Source: Planctomycetota bacterium (GTDB lineage: Bacteria > Planctomycetota > Phycisphaerae > WQYP01). From it: DNA of 16,398 bases. The notes beneath the pieces were generated by a model. It saw only the letters and a list, made by a program, of their open reading frames with translations, ran no database searches and was not told the origin of the DNA. Below, one piece after another: positions 1-7,699 of this stretch (its first letter is position 1; each line of letters starts with the position of its first letter). The stretch is taken from assembly GCA_021785155.1 (NCBI GenBank), contig JAJYGE010000602.1, forward strand, positions 1 through 16,398, in the 5' to 3' direction. Both the position numbers and the translations under genes were made by a program.

Positions 1-326
1 CAACCATAAGCTCTACCGCAAAAAGCGACCTTTTCGACACGCAGATTCTAACCCTTTAACCGCAGGGCGCAAAATGAGTTCGAGTTACCCCGTCGGTACT
101 GCCGGGGGTGAGTGGCGCATTACGCGGCTTGACGAGCACAATTTAGACGAAGAGAAACGGCACCCATCCCGGCGGCTACAAGCCACCGTCCCGGCGCGGG
201 CGGTGCTGATCGTGTTGCGTTTTATAAATCCCGACAAAAACTGCCCCTTCCCTTGGATGCCGAAATGGGGCAAATTCGACAAATAGTCGGATGTCCGGTA
301 AGGTATGGTGCTGTATGGTTTAGTGT
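1..326. other. Upstream region without a secure gene; possible end of a preceding gene and a structured leader of galK
   Basis: No recognisable gene lies here. One frame is open from base 3 and stops at TAA 57-59, ending in ...DTQILTL; this could be the 3' end of a gene that starts outside the window. A second frame is open from base 2 to TAG 284-286, but its Arg/Lys-rich translation matches no family I know. Bases 85-111 can fold into a GC-rich hairpin: TTACCCC pairs with GGGGTGA (one G-U), with an inner CGG/CCG stem and a TACTG loop. A second imperfect hairpin, CGGCGGC TACAA GCCACCG, lies near 170-190. No T-run follows either, so a terminator is not secure; a structured galK leader is equally possible. 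TATAAA at about 222-227 resembles a -10 box but has no convincing -35 partner. Confidence 0.35.
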
Positions 327-332
327 TTGTTT

Positions 333-1514
333 ATGGCGTTGGATATGGCTTTTAACGTGAATTCACAGCTTGAACAAGAATTCCAAAAACACTTTGGCAT
401 ATCAGATGGCACGTTTATTCATGCGCGGGCACCGGGACGTGTGAATCTGATAGGCGAACATACTGATTACAACGACGGCTTTGTATTCCCGATCGCCATT
501 GATCGCTTCACCTCAATTATCGCCAAGGCGCGTGCGGACGCCAAAGTACGCCTCTTCAGTACCACACAAAACGAAATGGCGACGTTTTCGGTAGCCGACG
601 TGGTTGCCAAAGATTCTCCGAAATGGTCGCTGTACGCCAAAGGCGTCGCGGAAGCATTGCGCCAACGCGGTCTGGTAAAAAACGGCATGGATGCGCTGGT
701 GGCCACCACCGTTCCCATTGGCGGCGGCCTTTCATCAAGTGCGTCATTTGAAGTGGCCACCGGTTTGGCGATTCTGGCTGCCAATGGCACAACGTTGGAC
801 AAGGTGGATCTGGCGCTGGCGGCACAATGGGCGGAACATAAATACGCCGACATGCCTTGCGGCATCATGGATCAGTTTATTTCCGCCCTCGCCGAAAAAG
901 ACCACGCCATGTTACTGGATTGTCGCGATTTATCCCGTCGGCAAGTACCGATGAAAAATGCGGATATGCGGATTTTGATTGCCAATTCCAACGTTAAGCA
1001 TGAACTGGTGCAGGGGGAGTATCAGGCCCGAAAAAATCAATGTCAGCGAGCCGTGGCGGTGCTGCAGAAGACATTTCCCGTAGTTAAAGCCCTTCGCGAT
1101 GCCGACTTGTCCATGTTGAACCAATGCCGGATGGATTTGGACCCGACGGTCTTCAAACGTGCGCAGCATGTCATTTCCGAAAATGCCCGCACACTGCAAT
1201 TTGCCGATGCGATGGCCGCGGGACATTGGGCCATCTGCGGCAAGCTGATGTATCAATCCCATGCCAGCCTGCGGAATGATTATGGTGTAAGCTGTCCGGA
1301 ACTTGATGCTTTGGTGGAAATTGCGGCCACGGTTGAAGGTGTTTACGGGGCCCGAATGACTGGTGGCGGCTTCGGCGGTTCCATCGTGGTCATGGTATCG
1401 CGTGGGGCCATTGATACGCTGACCGCTGCATTAGACAGTCAATATACCAAACGTTGCGGCAAGCACGCTTCCATGTTTGCCACCACTGCGGGCGAAGGGG
1501 CCAAACTTATATAG
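333..1514 (+). CDS. galK: Galactokinase
   Basis: GHMP-family kinase that phosphorylates galactose to galactose-1-phosphate with ATP, the first committed step of the cytoplasmic Leloir pathway. All three family motifs are visible: the substrate-binding signature APGRVNLIGEHTDYNDG near residues 33-49, the ATP-binding loop PIGGGLSSSAS near 128-138, and the C-terminal MTGGGFGGS near 342-350. The catalytic Asp is expected in GIMDQF (about residue 180), with Arg35 as its helper. The length of 393 aa is normal and nothing is truncated. The frame also allows TTG at 327 and ATG at 345; I chose ATG 333 because it is the first ATG, but no Shine-Dalgarno precedes any of them, so the exact start is open. 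trpD follows 39 bases downstream on the same strand and may be co-transcribed. No galT, galE or galM is visible in the window. Confidence 0.95.
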   Translation: MALDMAFNVNSQLEQEFQKHFGISDGTFIHARAPGRVNLIGEHTDYNDGFVFPIAIDRFTSIIAKARADAKVRLFSTTQNEMATFSVADVVAKDSPKWSLYAKGVAEALRQRGLVKNGMDALVATTVPIGGGLSSSASFEVATGLAILAANGTTLDKVDLALAAQWAEHKYADMPCGIMDQFISALAEKDHAMLLDCRDLSRRQVPMKNADMRILIANSNVKHELVQGEYQARKNQCQRAVAVLQKTFPVVKALRDADLSMLNQCRMDLDPTVFKRAQHVISENARTLQFADAMAAGHWAICGKLMYQSHASLRNDYGVSCPELDALVEIAATVEGVYGARMTGGGFGGSIVVMVSRGAIDTLTAALDSQYTKRCGKHASMFATTAGEGAKLI

Positions 1515-1553
1515 CCCCGATCTGCGTTTGCAGGTCCCGGCTGCGGACATGGG

Positions 1554-2573
1554 ATGAAAGATATTCTCACAACATTACTCAAGGGACAAAGCCTTACGCA
1601 GGAGCAGACCCGTTGCGCCTTTGAGGCCATTATGTCCGGTACGGCTCCGGCGGCGCAGGTGGGTGCCTTTTTGGCGCTGCTGGCCGGGCGAGACCCGACG
1701 GTCGACGAACTCGCGGGCGCAGCTTGGGTCATGCGGCAATTCGTGGTGTCCGTGGTGGCTCCGCAAGATGTCATTGATACCTGCGGTACCGGTGGCACGG
1801 GATCCCGTATTTTTAATGTTTCCACCACTGCGGCAATTGTCGCTGCCGCCTGCGGGGTGCCGGTGGCCAAACATGGCAACAGTGCCGTGACCAGTCGCAG
1901 CGGTAGCTCGGACGCGTTAACACGGCTGGGGGTACGGGTGGATATTGACCCGGATTTACAGGCCCGATGTGTAAATGAAATTGGCATCTGTTTCTGTTTT
2001 GCGCCACGCCATCACCCCGCCATGCGACATGTGGCGGAAATTCGGAAGTCTCTGGGTTTCGCCACCCTGTTTAATCTCATGGGACCGCTGACCAACCCGG
2101 CCGGGGCACGTCGGCAACTTGTGGGGGTTCCACGTCCGAGTCTGGTGCGGCCCATGCTGGAAGTGCTGGTACGATTGGGGGCGGTACGGGCGATGGTGGT
2201 TTGCGGATCCGATCCAATGGAGGGTGCAATGTGTGAACTTTCCATCGGTGGGCCGACGCGTGTGGCACTCTATGAGGACGGTGAAATTAAGACCATGGAA
2301 CTTTCCGCCAAGGATGTTGGCCTGCAAATATCCACATCCGATGACTTACGCATTGACTCGCCCGAAGCATCGGCGGCAAAAATCCGTGACATTCTTTCCG
2401 GCCAAAGTGGTCCGGGGCGGGATATTGTCCTGTTGAACAGCGCGGCCGCATTGTGGGTGGGAGGTAAAGCGGAATCGCTGCGTGCCGGGGTTAAATTATC
2501 CATTTCCGCCATTGATTCCGGAAAAGCCTTGAAAACTCTGGAAAAACTCGCCGCCATGACCAACTCAACTTAA
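1554..2573 (+). CDS. trpD: Anthranilate phosphoribosyltransferase homologue (TrpD) with altered motifs
   Basis: The family transfers phosphoribose from PRPP to anthranilate, the second step of tryptophan synthesis. The 339 aa length and layout fit: a helical N-terminal part, the PRPP loop DTCGTGGTGSRIFNVST (75-91), KHGNSAVTSRSGSSD (106-120), HHPAMRHVAEIRKSLG (153-168) and FNLMGPLTNPAG (173-184). Several normally conserved positions differ. GTGGD reads GTGGT, the Arg of KHGNR is Ser, and the usual GLDE(I/L)S metal-binding segment reads as PMEGAMCELS, so the Asp-Glu pair appears replaced. The enzyme may be divergent, or may belong to a side branch acting on another base or aromatic acid. No other trp gene is present; galK lies just upstream. 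The 3' end converges on the helicase gene with 7 bases between the stop codons. The family assignment is firm, the exact substrate less so. Confidence 0.85.
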   Translation: MKDILTTLLKGQSLTQEQTRCAFEAIMSGTAPAAQVGAFLALLAGRDPTVDELAGAAWVMRQFVVSVVAPQDVIDTCGTGGTGSRIFNVSTTAAIVAAACGVPVAKHGNSAVTSRSGSSDALTRLGVRVDIDPDLQARCVNEIGICFCFAPRHHPAMRHVAEIRKSLGFATLFNLMGPLTNPAGARRQLVGVPRPSLVRPMLEVLVRLGAVRAMVVCGSDPMEGAMCELSIGGPTRVALYEDGEIKTMELSAKDVGLQISTSDDLRIDSPEASAAKIRDILSGQSGPGRDIVLLNSAAALWVGGKAESLRAGVKLSISAIDSGKALKTLEKLAAMTNST

Positions 2574-2580
2574 GCGACGC

Positions 2581-5127
2581 TTATCTGCCGCTTCTAAATT
2601 TCTCCAGCAAAGAACTGATCGCGCCGAGGGCCTGCTCCAGAACTTCGGGGCTGGGCACCGGCAGTTTCATATAAGATTCACCGGTGCGTTCATCGCGATG
2701 AATAATGGAAATGCCCGCGGGACGTCTTGGTGATGAGGCCTCGGAGCAACCAGATTGCGATGACGGGTTTTGCGGTGCCGCCAGTTGTTCCAATAAATTC
2801 AGCCCCACTTGCAGCAATCCGGCCCATGGATTACCCGCCGAAGGACTTGCTCCAGGCGCGGTCGTGGCGGCTGCGTTACTTTCATGGGCGGTTGCGGGGC
2901 CTGGCGTGGATAAGGAATCCGGACTGGTGCCATGCGCGGCGCTGCTCTGGCTTGAAGGTTCCCCTGATAATCCATCCGATTGTTCCACCGCTTCTTCCGC
3001 TACGGCTGCGGGAATGGCACCGGTGGTCCGTTCCACGGTTTCAATAAATTTGCTCAAACGCGATCCACCGAGAGTGATGGTGGCTTCGCCATGATCCAAG
3101 GCTCCGGCAAAAAGCGATTTCTTGAACTTCAATACCGACAGCATTCCTTCTTCAATGGTGCCCTTGGCGACAAAGTTAATGACCTGTACCGGACGCTTCT
3201 GTCCCAGGCGATGGACCCGGCCAATGCGCTGCTCCAGCACCGCCGGATTCCATGGCAAATCCACATTGACCACCACCGACGCCGCGTGCTGTAAATTTAA
3301 TCCCACGCCGCCGGCATCGGTGGCCAGAAAGGCCCGGCATTTTTCATCGTCGCGGAAACGATCGACCAGCGCCCCACGCATCATGCTGGGGACTCCGCCA
3401 TGAAAAAGAACGTGTTCCCACCGGCGGCCCGCCATACGCCGCACCAGCAGTTCGTGCATGCGCAGCCACTGGCTGAATATCACGACTTTTTCACCGGGTC
3501 GCTCAAAGAGTTCCTCCAGCAGTGTGGCTAATTCATCAGCTTTGTATCCAAAATCAGTTTGATGATCCAGCAGAAACGTGCTGTCGCAACTCATACGCAT
3601 GTTCTGCAGCGCGATCATCAGTCGCTGGCGATCAGCTTCCGAGAGATAGTGGGTTTTTCGCCAGCGATGCACGATGCGGGCCACATCATCCCGATTTTCA
3701 TCGTGGTGTTTGATCTGCTGGGGCGTCATGGATACAAAAAAGGTTTTGTCCAAACGACCGGGTAAATCTTTGAGTACCGCGTCCTTTTTACGGCGAATAA
3801 GAATGGGTGCCAATGTCCGGCCAATCAAGTCCAACTTTTGATACCCGACCACCCGGCCTGTTTCCGGGTCGTGTATTTGGTGCTGATGGAGGAATTGAAA
3901 CGTGGGCCCCAGCCGATGCCGATCCACAAATTGCACGACGGATACCAATTCTTCCAGTCGATTCTCCAGTGGCGTGCCGGTTAAAACAATGGCATAAGGT
4001 GATTTGATCTGTTTGACGCAACGGGCGGCGATGGTATTCCAGTTTTTGATCCGCTGGGCCTCATCAAGAATGACCATATCCGGCGACCATTGTTCAATGA
4101 GGTCCAAATCGCGGCGAATCGTGTCATAGTTGGTGATTTTATAAAGTGTGTCCGTCGCAAATCCCTGTTGCCTGTTGGCTCTCATGCCGCCAATGACGTG
4201 TGTGGAACGCTTGACGAATTTGTCGATCTCACTGGCCCATTGATGTTTCAGGGATGTGGGGCATACGATCAGCACACGCTGCACGCCAAAGTGTTTGGCC
4301 ATAATTTCCACCGCCGCAATGGCCTGAATGGTTTTTCCCAACCCCATTTCATCGCCGATCAGGCAGCGTCCGGCCCGTGCCGCAAACAGTGCCCCCTCGC
4401 GCTGATAGGGATAAAGCGGCACTTTTACCAGATTGTCCATGGCCGGGCTTTCCGGCCCTTGTGGAAAGGCTTTCCGCAAGATGCGATCCCGTTCCGCGGT
4501 ATCACGTTTTTCAGCGATAAATGACAACGCATCGTCATAACAACGCAGGTCGTGCGCGATGGTCGCCGCCGCTGTTATGAATTGATCGAAGGTGGAAATG
4601 GCTTCCGGCAGGAGCTCGCCGTTCGTGTCAAAATACGCCGCTGCGAGTTTACGTAATTCGGTCGGACATTCCGTGCCCGCCCGAAAATGAACCGACCGTT
4701 GTGCCCCATAACGCAGATGCACTGAACTGTAGGGCGGATGATAGCCGCGCCGCAGAGCCTCCGCCGCCGTCGCGTCTCGCCGCATTGTTTGCAGCGTAAA
4801 TTCAATATGCTTGCAGGTGCCCAGGGAATTGGTGGTAAAGTCGGGGCAGGAGCAAAAGTTATCTCCCAACTGCTCGCCGCGAATAGCCACGCGATAGACG
4901 CCACCGGAGGCGGGGTTGGTAATCTCAAAATCAGAGAATACGGCTTGATCGCCAAGATTGCGCAGACTGAATACCTGCTCCAGTCCATATTGCCGCCGCA
5001 ATGCAATTTGCCATTCTTCCAGTGACATCTCCGCGGGTTTTATGAGCCGTGAGAGTTTCACTGGTTTGGCCGCCTTGGCTTTGGGGCGATGGTTTTTAAC
5101 TTTGGCGTTGGCAGATGTAGCAGACAT
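2581..5127 (-). CDS. SNF2-family helicase/ATPase with N-terminal SWIM zinc finger
   Basis: An 848-aa DNA translocase of the SNF2/RapA-like superfamily 2, expected to use ATP to remodel protein-DNA or RNA polymerase complexes. In order: a basic N-terminus; a SWIM finger CSCPDFTTNSLGTCKH with Cys92, Cys94, Cys105 and His107; Walker A GDEMGLGKT (258-266); DEAQ box (355-358); LTGTPLENR (382-390); motif V ATDAGGVGLNL (602-612); motif VI QRIGRVHRLGQ (633-643). Residues of about 703-800 form a low-complexity Ser/Ala/Pro/Gly linker, followed by a short ordered tail. The frame extends to a GTG at 5154, but I chose the ATG at 5127 because AAGAGG lies 9 bases before it and the intervening codons are a duplicated ribosome-binding sequence. 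The gene runs leftward, about 200 bases behind the deiodinase-like gene, and converges with trpD. Its cellular target is unknown. Confidence 0.9.
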   Translation of the reverse strand: MSATSANAKVKNHRPKAKAAKPVKLSRLIKPAEMSLEEWQIALRRQYGLEQVFSLRNLGDQAVFSDFEITNPASGGVYRVAIRGEQLGDNFCSCPDFTTNSLGTCKHIEFTLQTMRRDATAAEALRRGYHPPYSSVHLRYGAQRSVHFRAGTECPTELRKLAAAYFDTNGELLPEAISTFDQFITAAATIAHDLRCYDDALSFIAEKRDTAERDRILRKAFPQGPESPAMDNLVKVPLYPYQREGALFAARAGRCLIGDEMGLGKTIQAIAAVEIMAKHFGVQRVLIVCPTSLKHQWASEIDKFVKRSTHVIGGMRANRQQGFATDTLYKITNYDTIRRDLDLIEQWSPDMVILDEAQRIKNWNTIAARCVKQIKSPYAIVLTGTPLENRLEELVSVVQFVDRHRLGPTFQFLHQHQIHDPETGRVVGYQKLDLIGRTLAPILIRRKKDAVLKDLPGRLDKTFFVSMTPQQIKHHDENRDDVARIVHRWRKTHYLSEADRQRLMIALQNMRMSCDSTFLLDHQTDFGYKADELATLLEELFERPGEKVVIFSQWLRMHELLVRRMAGRRWEHVLFHGGVPSMMRGALVDRFRDDEKCRAFLATDAGGVGLNLQHAASVVVNVDLPWNPAVLEQRIGRVHRLGQKRPVQVINFVAKGTIEEGMLSVLKFKKSLFAGALDHGEATITLGGSRLSKFIETVERTTGAIPAAVAEEAVEQSDGLSGEPSSQSSAAHGTSPDSLSTPGPATAHESNAAATTAPGASPSAGNPWAGLLQVGLNLLEQLAAPQNPSSQSGCSEASSPRRPAGISIIHRDERTGESYMKLPVPSPEVLEQALGAISSLLEKFRSGR

Positions 5128-5151
5128 GTTATTAATCCTCTTATTAATCCT
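5128..5151 (-). promoter_or_regulatory. Duplicated ribosome binding site before the helicase gene
   Basis: Read on the minus strand, the 24 bases before the helicase ATG are two tandem 12-base units, AGGATTAATAAG and AGGATTAATAAC, 11 of 12 identical. The second unit supplies the purine-rich AAGAGG 9 bases from the ATG at 5127. The first gives an identical unit one repeat upstream, just after an in-frame GTG at 5154-5152. The duplication decides the start call. Confidence 0.65.
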
Positions 5152-5231
5152 CACAACATCATCGGTACGTTACGGGCCGTCGTGAATAATCGCCGCCATC
5201 CCGACTGACGAGAGAATCGCCAATTAATTCG

Positions 5232-5245
5232 GGATCGCGCGATCC
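5232..5245. repeat. 14-base perfect palindrome between the helicase and deiodinase-like genes
   Basis: GGATCGCGCGATCC is a perfect palindrome in the roughly 200-base spacer upstream of the helicase gene (helicase ATG at 5127, leftward). Palindromes of this kind can be repressor sites, but with a single copy and no promoter fixed next to it the role is open. I see no gene in this spacer. Confidence 0.4.
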
Positions 5246-5328
5246 GCGACATGGCATGTTGTCGAAAATTGGTGAAAAGGTCAACTGATGAGCCGCCGAT
5301 TCTTCTCCCATCGCGTGTTGGCATCACT

Positions 5329-6420
5329 TCAATGGTGTCCCGGCAATGAATTGGCGGATGCAAATACGCGACGAAGTTTGCCGCGGTCTAATTCTGAGAC
5401 AATGGCCTGATATTGTCGATGATTGAGATTTCGATGCAGAGATCGGGTAAGTTCGTTCGCGGCGTTTCGCAAGCCATCAAACGCGGAACGAACCGATTGA
5501 CGGAAGTTCCCGTTGAACTGTCTTCGGTGCTCACGGAGTTGTGCTATCTGTTGCCGGATTTTAAGCAATGCGGTTGAAAAATCGGTCAGGGCGGGAAGTA
5601 TTTTGGCCAATTGTTGCCTTGTGACGCCCGCGCGATCAATGGCATCGGCCAGGGCTTGCGGAGCGGCCGGCGGAAGCGCCTGATAATCAAATTCCATGGG
5701 TGGCGATGTATTGGGCATAAAACCGGAACTCATATCGCCGGATGGAATCGGTTTACCCGCCAGCACTGCTTGGATGGCACCATTGAGTTGCCAGGGTGTC
5801 ATCCATGGCCATGCGGCGATCAACTGCCCATGGGCATTAATAAGAAATGTCATATTGGGCAGTGAACCATAGGCTAAAGCTGTTTGATTACGCTGGTTAT
5901 CAACGGTGACTAATGGAAATTGTAAACGTAATTTTCGCTGTGCCAGCCGGGCATCGGCAATGCGTTGTGCCTGATTTTGTGCCTGGGGAATTGAAGCACC
6001 AGCAGTTTTATTAATCGCCAATGCCCGTCCGGTTCCTGCGGGATGGGATTCATTCTGGTACACAATCAGGAATTGCGCCTTGTTGTTCCATTTGCGCGCC
6101 AGCCAATTCATGCTTGCGGCACTTAGCCGAAATGCCGGTTCGGTGAGGCTGCCAAATTCCAAAACTACCGGTTTACCGGAAAACCGCGATAACAAGACCT
6201 TTTGGCCGGATAAATCCGTGATGTGTAACGTCGGTGCTGTGCGGCCAAGTTTCCATTCCGGGGGGAAGGGTGGCGGAGCGACAGTTATTTTCGGACCCGT
6301 GCCGACAGGATAATCCGCATACACTGGGATAACAGCTACCCATCCGATAAGGCCGAGAAACGCTGCGGCGACAATTCGGCGATGCAATGATAATGAAACT
6401 GTCAAATTCATAGTCATCAT
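5329..6420 (-). CDS. Secreted iodothyronine-deiodinase-like thioredoxin-fold protein lacking the catalytic Cys/Sec
   Basis: A 363-aa exported protein. Residues of about 13-36 form a signal peptide (two Arg, a hydrophobic core, then VYA before DYPVG). Residues of about 60-225 form a thioredoxin-fold redoxin domain whose closest match in memory is iodothyronine deiodinase: VVLEFGSLTEPAF and FLIVYQNESHPAG parallel deiodinase FGSCTUPSF and FLVIYIEEAHASDG. The redox positions are changed: Leu92 stands for Cys and Glu94 (codon GAA, so not a recoded stop) for selenocysteine. The conserved His of the ESH motif remains. Residues 245-363 are a charged, Gln/Arg-rich, probably helical tail of no known family. 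ATG codons at 6420, 6417 and 6411 are all possible starts, none with a clear ribosome binding site. The cysteine desulfurase gene lies 118 bases upstream on the same strand. Redox catalysis is unlikely; a binding or structural role is inference. Confidence 0.7.
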   Translation of the reverse strand: MMTMNLTVSLSLHRRIVAAAFLGLIGWVAVIPVYADYPVGTGPKITVAPPPFPPEWKLGRTAPTLHITDLSGQKVLLSRFSGKPVVLEFGSLTEPAFRLSAASMNWLARKWNNKAQFLIVYQNESHPAGTGRALAINKTAGASIPQAQNQAQRIADARLAQRKLRLQFPLVTVDNQRNQTALAYGSLPNMTFLINAHGQLIAAWPWMTPWQLNGAIQAVLAGKPIPSGDMSSGFMPNTSPPMEFDYQALPPAAPQALADAIDRAGVTRQQLAKILPALTDFSTALLKIRQQIAQLREHRRQFNGNFRQSVRSAFDGLRNAANELTRSLHRNLNHRQYQAIVSELDRGKLRRVFASANSLPGHH

Positions 6421-6485
6421 GATGCCACACGCGCGGGATTAAGAAAAGTTGCAGGGATAAAGTCTGGTTCCCCCATTTGCGACTG

Positions 6486-6506
6486 TCTTGAGTAGTATTC
6501 TTGAGT
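6486..6506. repeat. Two direct copies of TCTTGAGT, 13-base period
   Basis: TCTTGAGT occurs at 6486-6493 and again at 6499-6506 with AGTAT between them, in the 118-base spacer behind the cysteine desulfurase and ahead of the deiodinase-like gene. The position, 66-86 bases before that gene's start, fits an operator or activator site, but no promoter elements can be placed securely next to it. Confidence 0.35.
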
Positions 6507-6538
6507 ATTGCGGCTCCTGGGCCTTGAACGGGAAAAAG

Positions 6539-7699
6539 CTACACCGGCAGCACCTCGCGCAGACGGGTAATTACGCGTGGAATTACCCGCAGAACCTGAT
6601 CTATGTCCGCCTCCGTTGTAAATTCGGACAGTGAAAAGCGCACCGCGCCGTGGGCGATTTTTTCCGGTACTCCCATGGCCTTGAGCACACGCGAAGGCTC
6701 CAGGGAACCGCTGGAGCACGCGGCTCCGGCGCTGGCGCAAATATCATGTTGATTCAGCAGGATGAGAATAGCTTCGGCCTCCAGCGACGCGAAGCCTATA
6801 TTGGCGGTGTTGGCGACACGATTCGAGCCATCGCCAATAACAAAGCTCTCCGGCACGGAAGTAAGAATTCCCGATTGCAGCTTATCGCGTAATGTTGCGA
6901 TGCGCTCCAGATAGCCGGGATCAGCCAGTTTGGCCAGCATGCGCGCTGCCGCCGCGCCCATTCCCACAATGCCGGGAACATTTTCCGTGCCGCCGCGCCG
7001 ATCCCGTTCTTGGGGGCCACCGTGAATCAGCGGATTAAACGGTACGCCACGTCGCACCACCAACGCTCCGATCCCTTTGGGACCATGAAATTTATGCGCA
7101 CTGATGGATAGCAGGTCGATGGGCCGGTTGGAAAAGTGCAGGGGGATTTTACCCGCGGCCTGAACCGCATCCACATGAAATGGTACACGGTGCTCTCGGG
7201 CCTCCGCGCCGATGGTATCAATATCAAATATGACGCCGGTTTCATTGTTGGCCCAGATCAGGCTTAATAGTGCCGCATCGGCATCAGCCAACGCGGCCCG
7301 TAACGCCGACCGGTCCAGTTGGCCCCGTGTATTGACTTCAATGTCAATGACGCGGTAGCCGTGTTTTGCCAGATCGTCCACCGTTTCGCGCACGGCACTG
7401 TGTTCGACCTTGGACGTGATAATTGTTTTTTTTTCCATACGTCCCGCCAGCGTGCCCATGAGTGCCGCATTATCCGATTCCGTTCCGCCACTGGTAAAAA
7501 TTATCTCGGTGGGGCGGCAGCCGATAAACTCCGCGACTTGATAACGGGATTCTTCAATGGCGTGGCGTGCTTCTTGCCCGGCCTGATGCACGCTGGAGGG
7601 ATTGCCGTAAAGATTTTCAAGACATGGCTGCATGACCGAAAGCACTTCCGGCGCAATTTGCGTGGTTGCGTTGTTATCAAGATAGATCATAAGAATCAT
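6539..7699 (-). CDS. Cysteine desulfurase, NifS/IscS type
   Basis: A PLP-dependent enzyme that removes sulfur from cysteine as an enzyme-bound persulfide, for Fe-S clusters or thio-modifications, in the cytoplasm. Class V aminotransferase hallmarks are in place: YLDNNATT at the N-terminus, GGTESDN (71-77) for phosphate binding, VEH with His100, HVDAVQ with Asp177, the PLP lysine in SAHKFHGPKG (Lys203), and the sulfur-accepting Cys328 in GAACSSGSLEPSRVL. The 386 aa length is normal and the short-loop Cys motif fits the NifS/IscS group rather than SufS. Starts at 7699 (MILMIYLD) and 7690 (MIYLD) are both plausible; no good ribosome binding site separates them, and TATAAT overlaps the first ATG on the minus strand. 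No iscU or mnmA neighbour is visible, so I give no symbol that would specify the pathway. Confidence 0.92.
   Translation of the reverse strand: MILMIYLDNNATTQIAPEVLSVMQPCLENLYGNPSSVHQAGQEARHAIEESRYQVAEFIGCRPTEIIFTSGGTESDNAALMGTLAGRMEKKTIITSKVEHSAVRETVDDLAKHGYRVIDIEVNTRGQLDRSALRAALADADAALLSLIWANNETGVIFDIDTIGAEAREHRVPFHVDAVQAAGKIPLHFSNRPIDLLSISAHKFHGPKGIGALVVRRGVPFNPLIHGGPQERDRRGGTENVPGIVGMGAAAARMLAKLADPGYLERIATLRDKLQSGILTSVPESFVIGDGSNRVANTANIGFASLEAEAILILLNQHDICASAGAACSSGSLEPSRVLKAMGVPEKIAHGAVRFSLSEFTTEADIDQVLRVIPRVITRLREVLPV

Noticed and set aside
74..286. Small + strand open frame starting MSSSYPVGTAGGEW.
   Set aside because: The frame is open from base 2, has no ribosome binding site before the ATG at 74, shows no known domain, and overlaps strong hairpins.
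5259..5290. Possible third degenerate copy of the 22-base-period units (TTGTCGAAAATTGGTGAAAA, followed by a GTCAACTGATG-like stretch).
   Set aside because: The likeness to the units at 7995 and 12248 needs several insertions and deletions, and the flanking blocks are absent; it could be chance in A-rich spacer.
5151..5363. Minus-strand open frame between the deiodinase-like and helicase genes, reading ...VDLFTNFRQHAMSRIARSRINW...
   Set aside because: It overlaps the end of the deiodinase-like gene and the helicase leader, has a strongly Arg-rich composition typical of noncoding GC-rich frames, and lacks a ribosome binding site.
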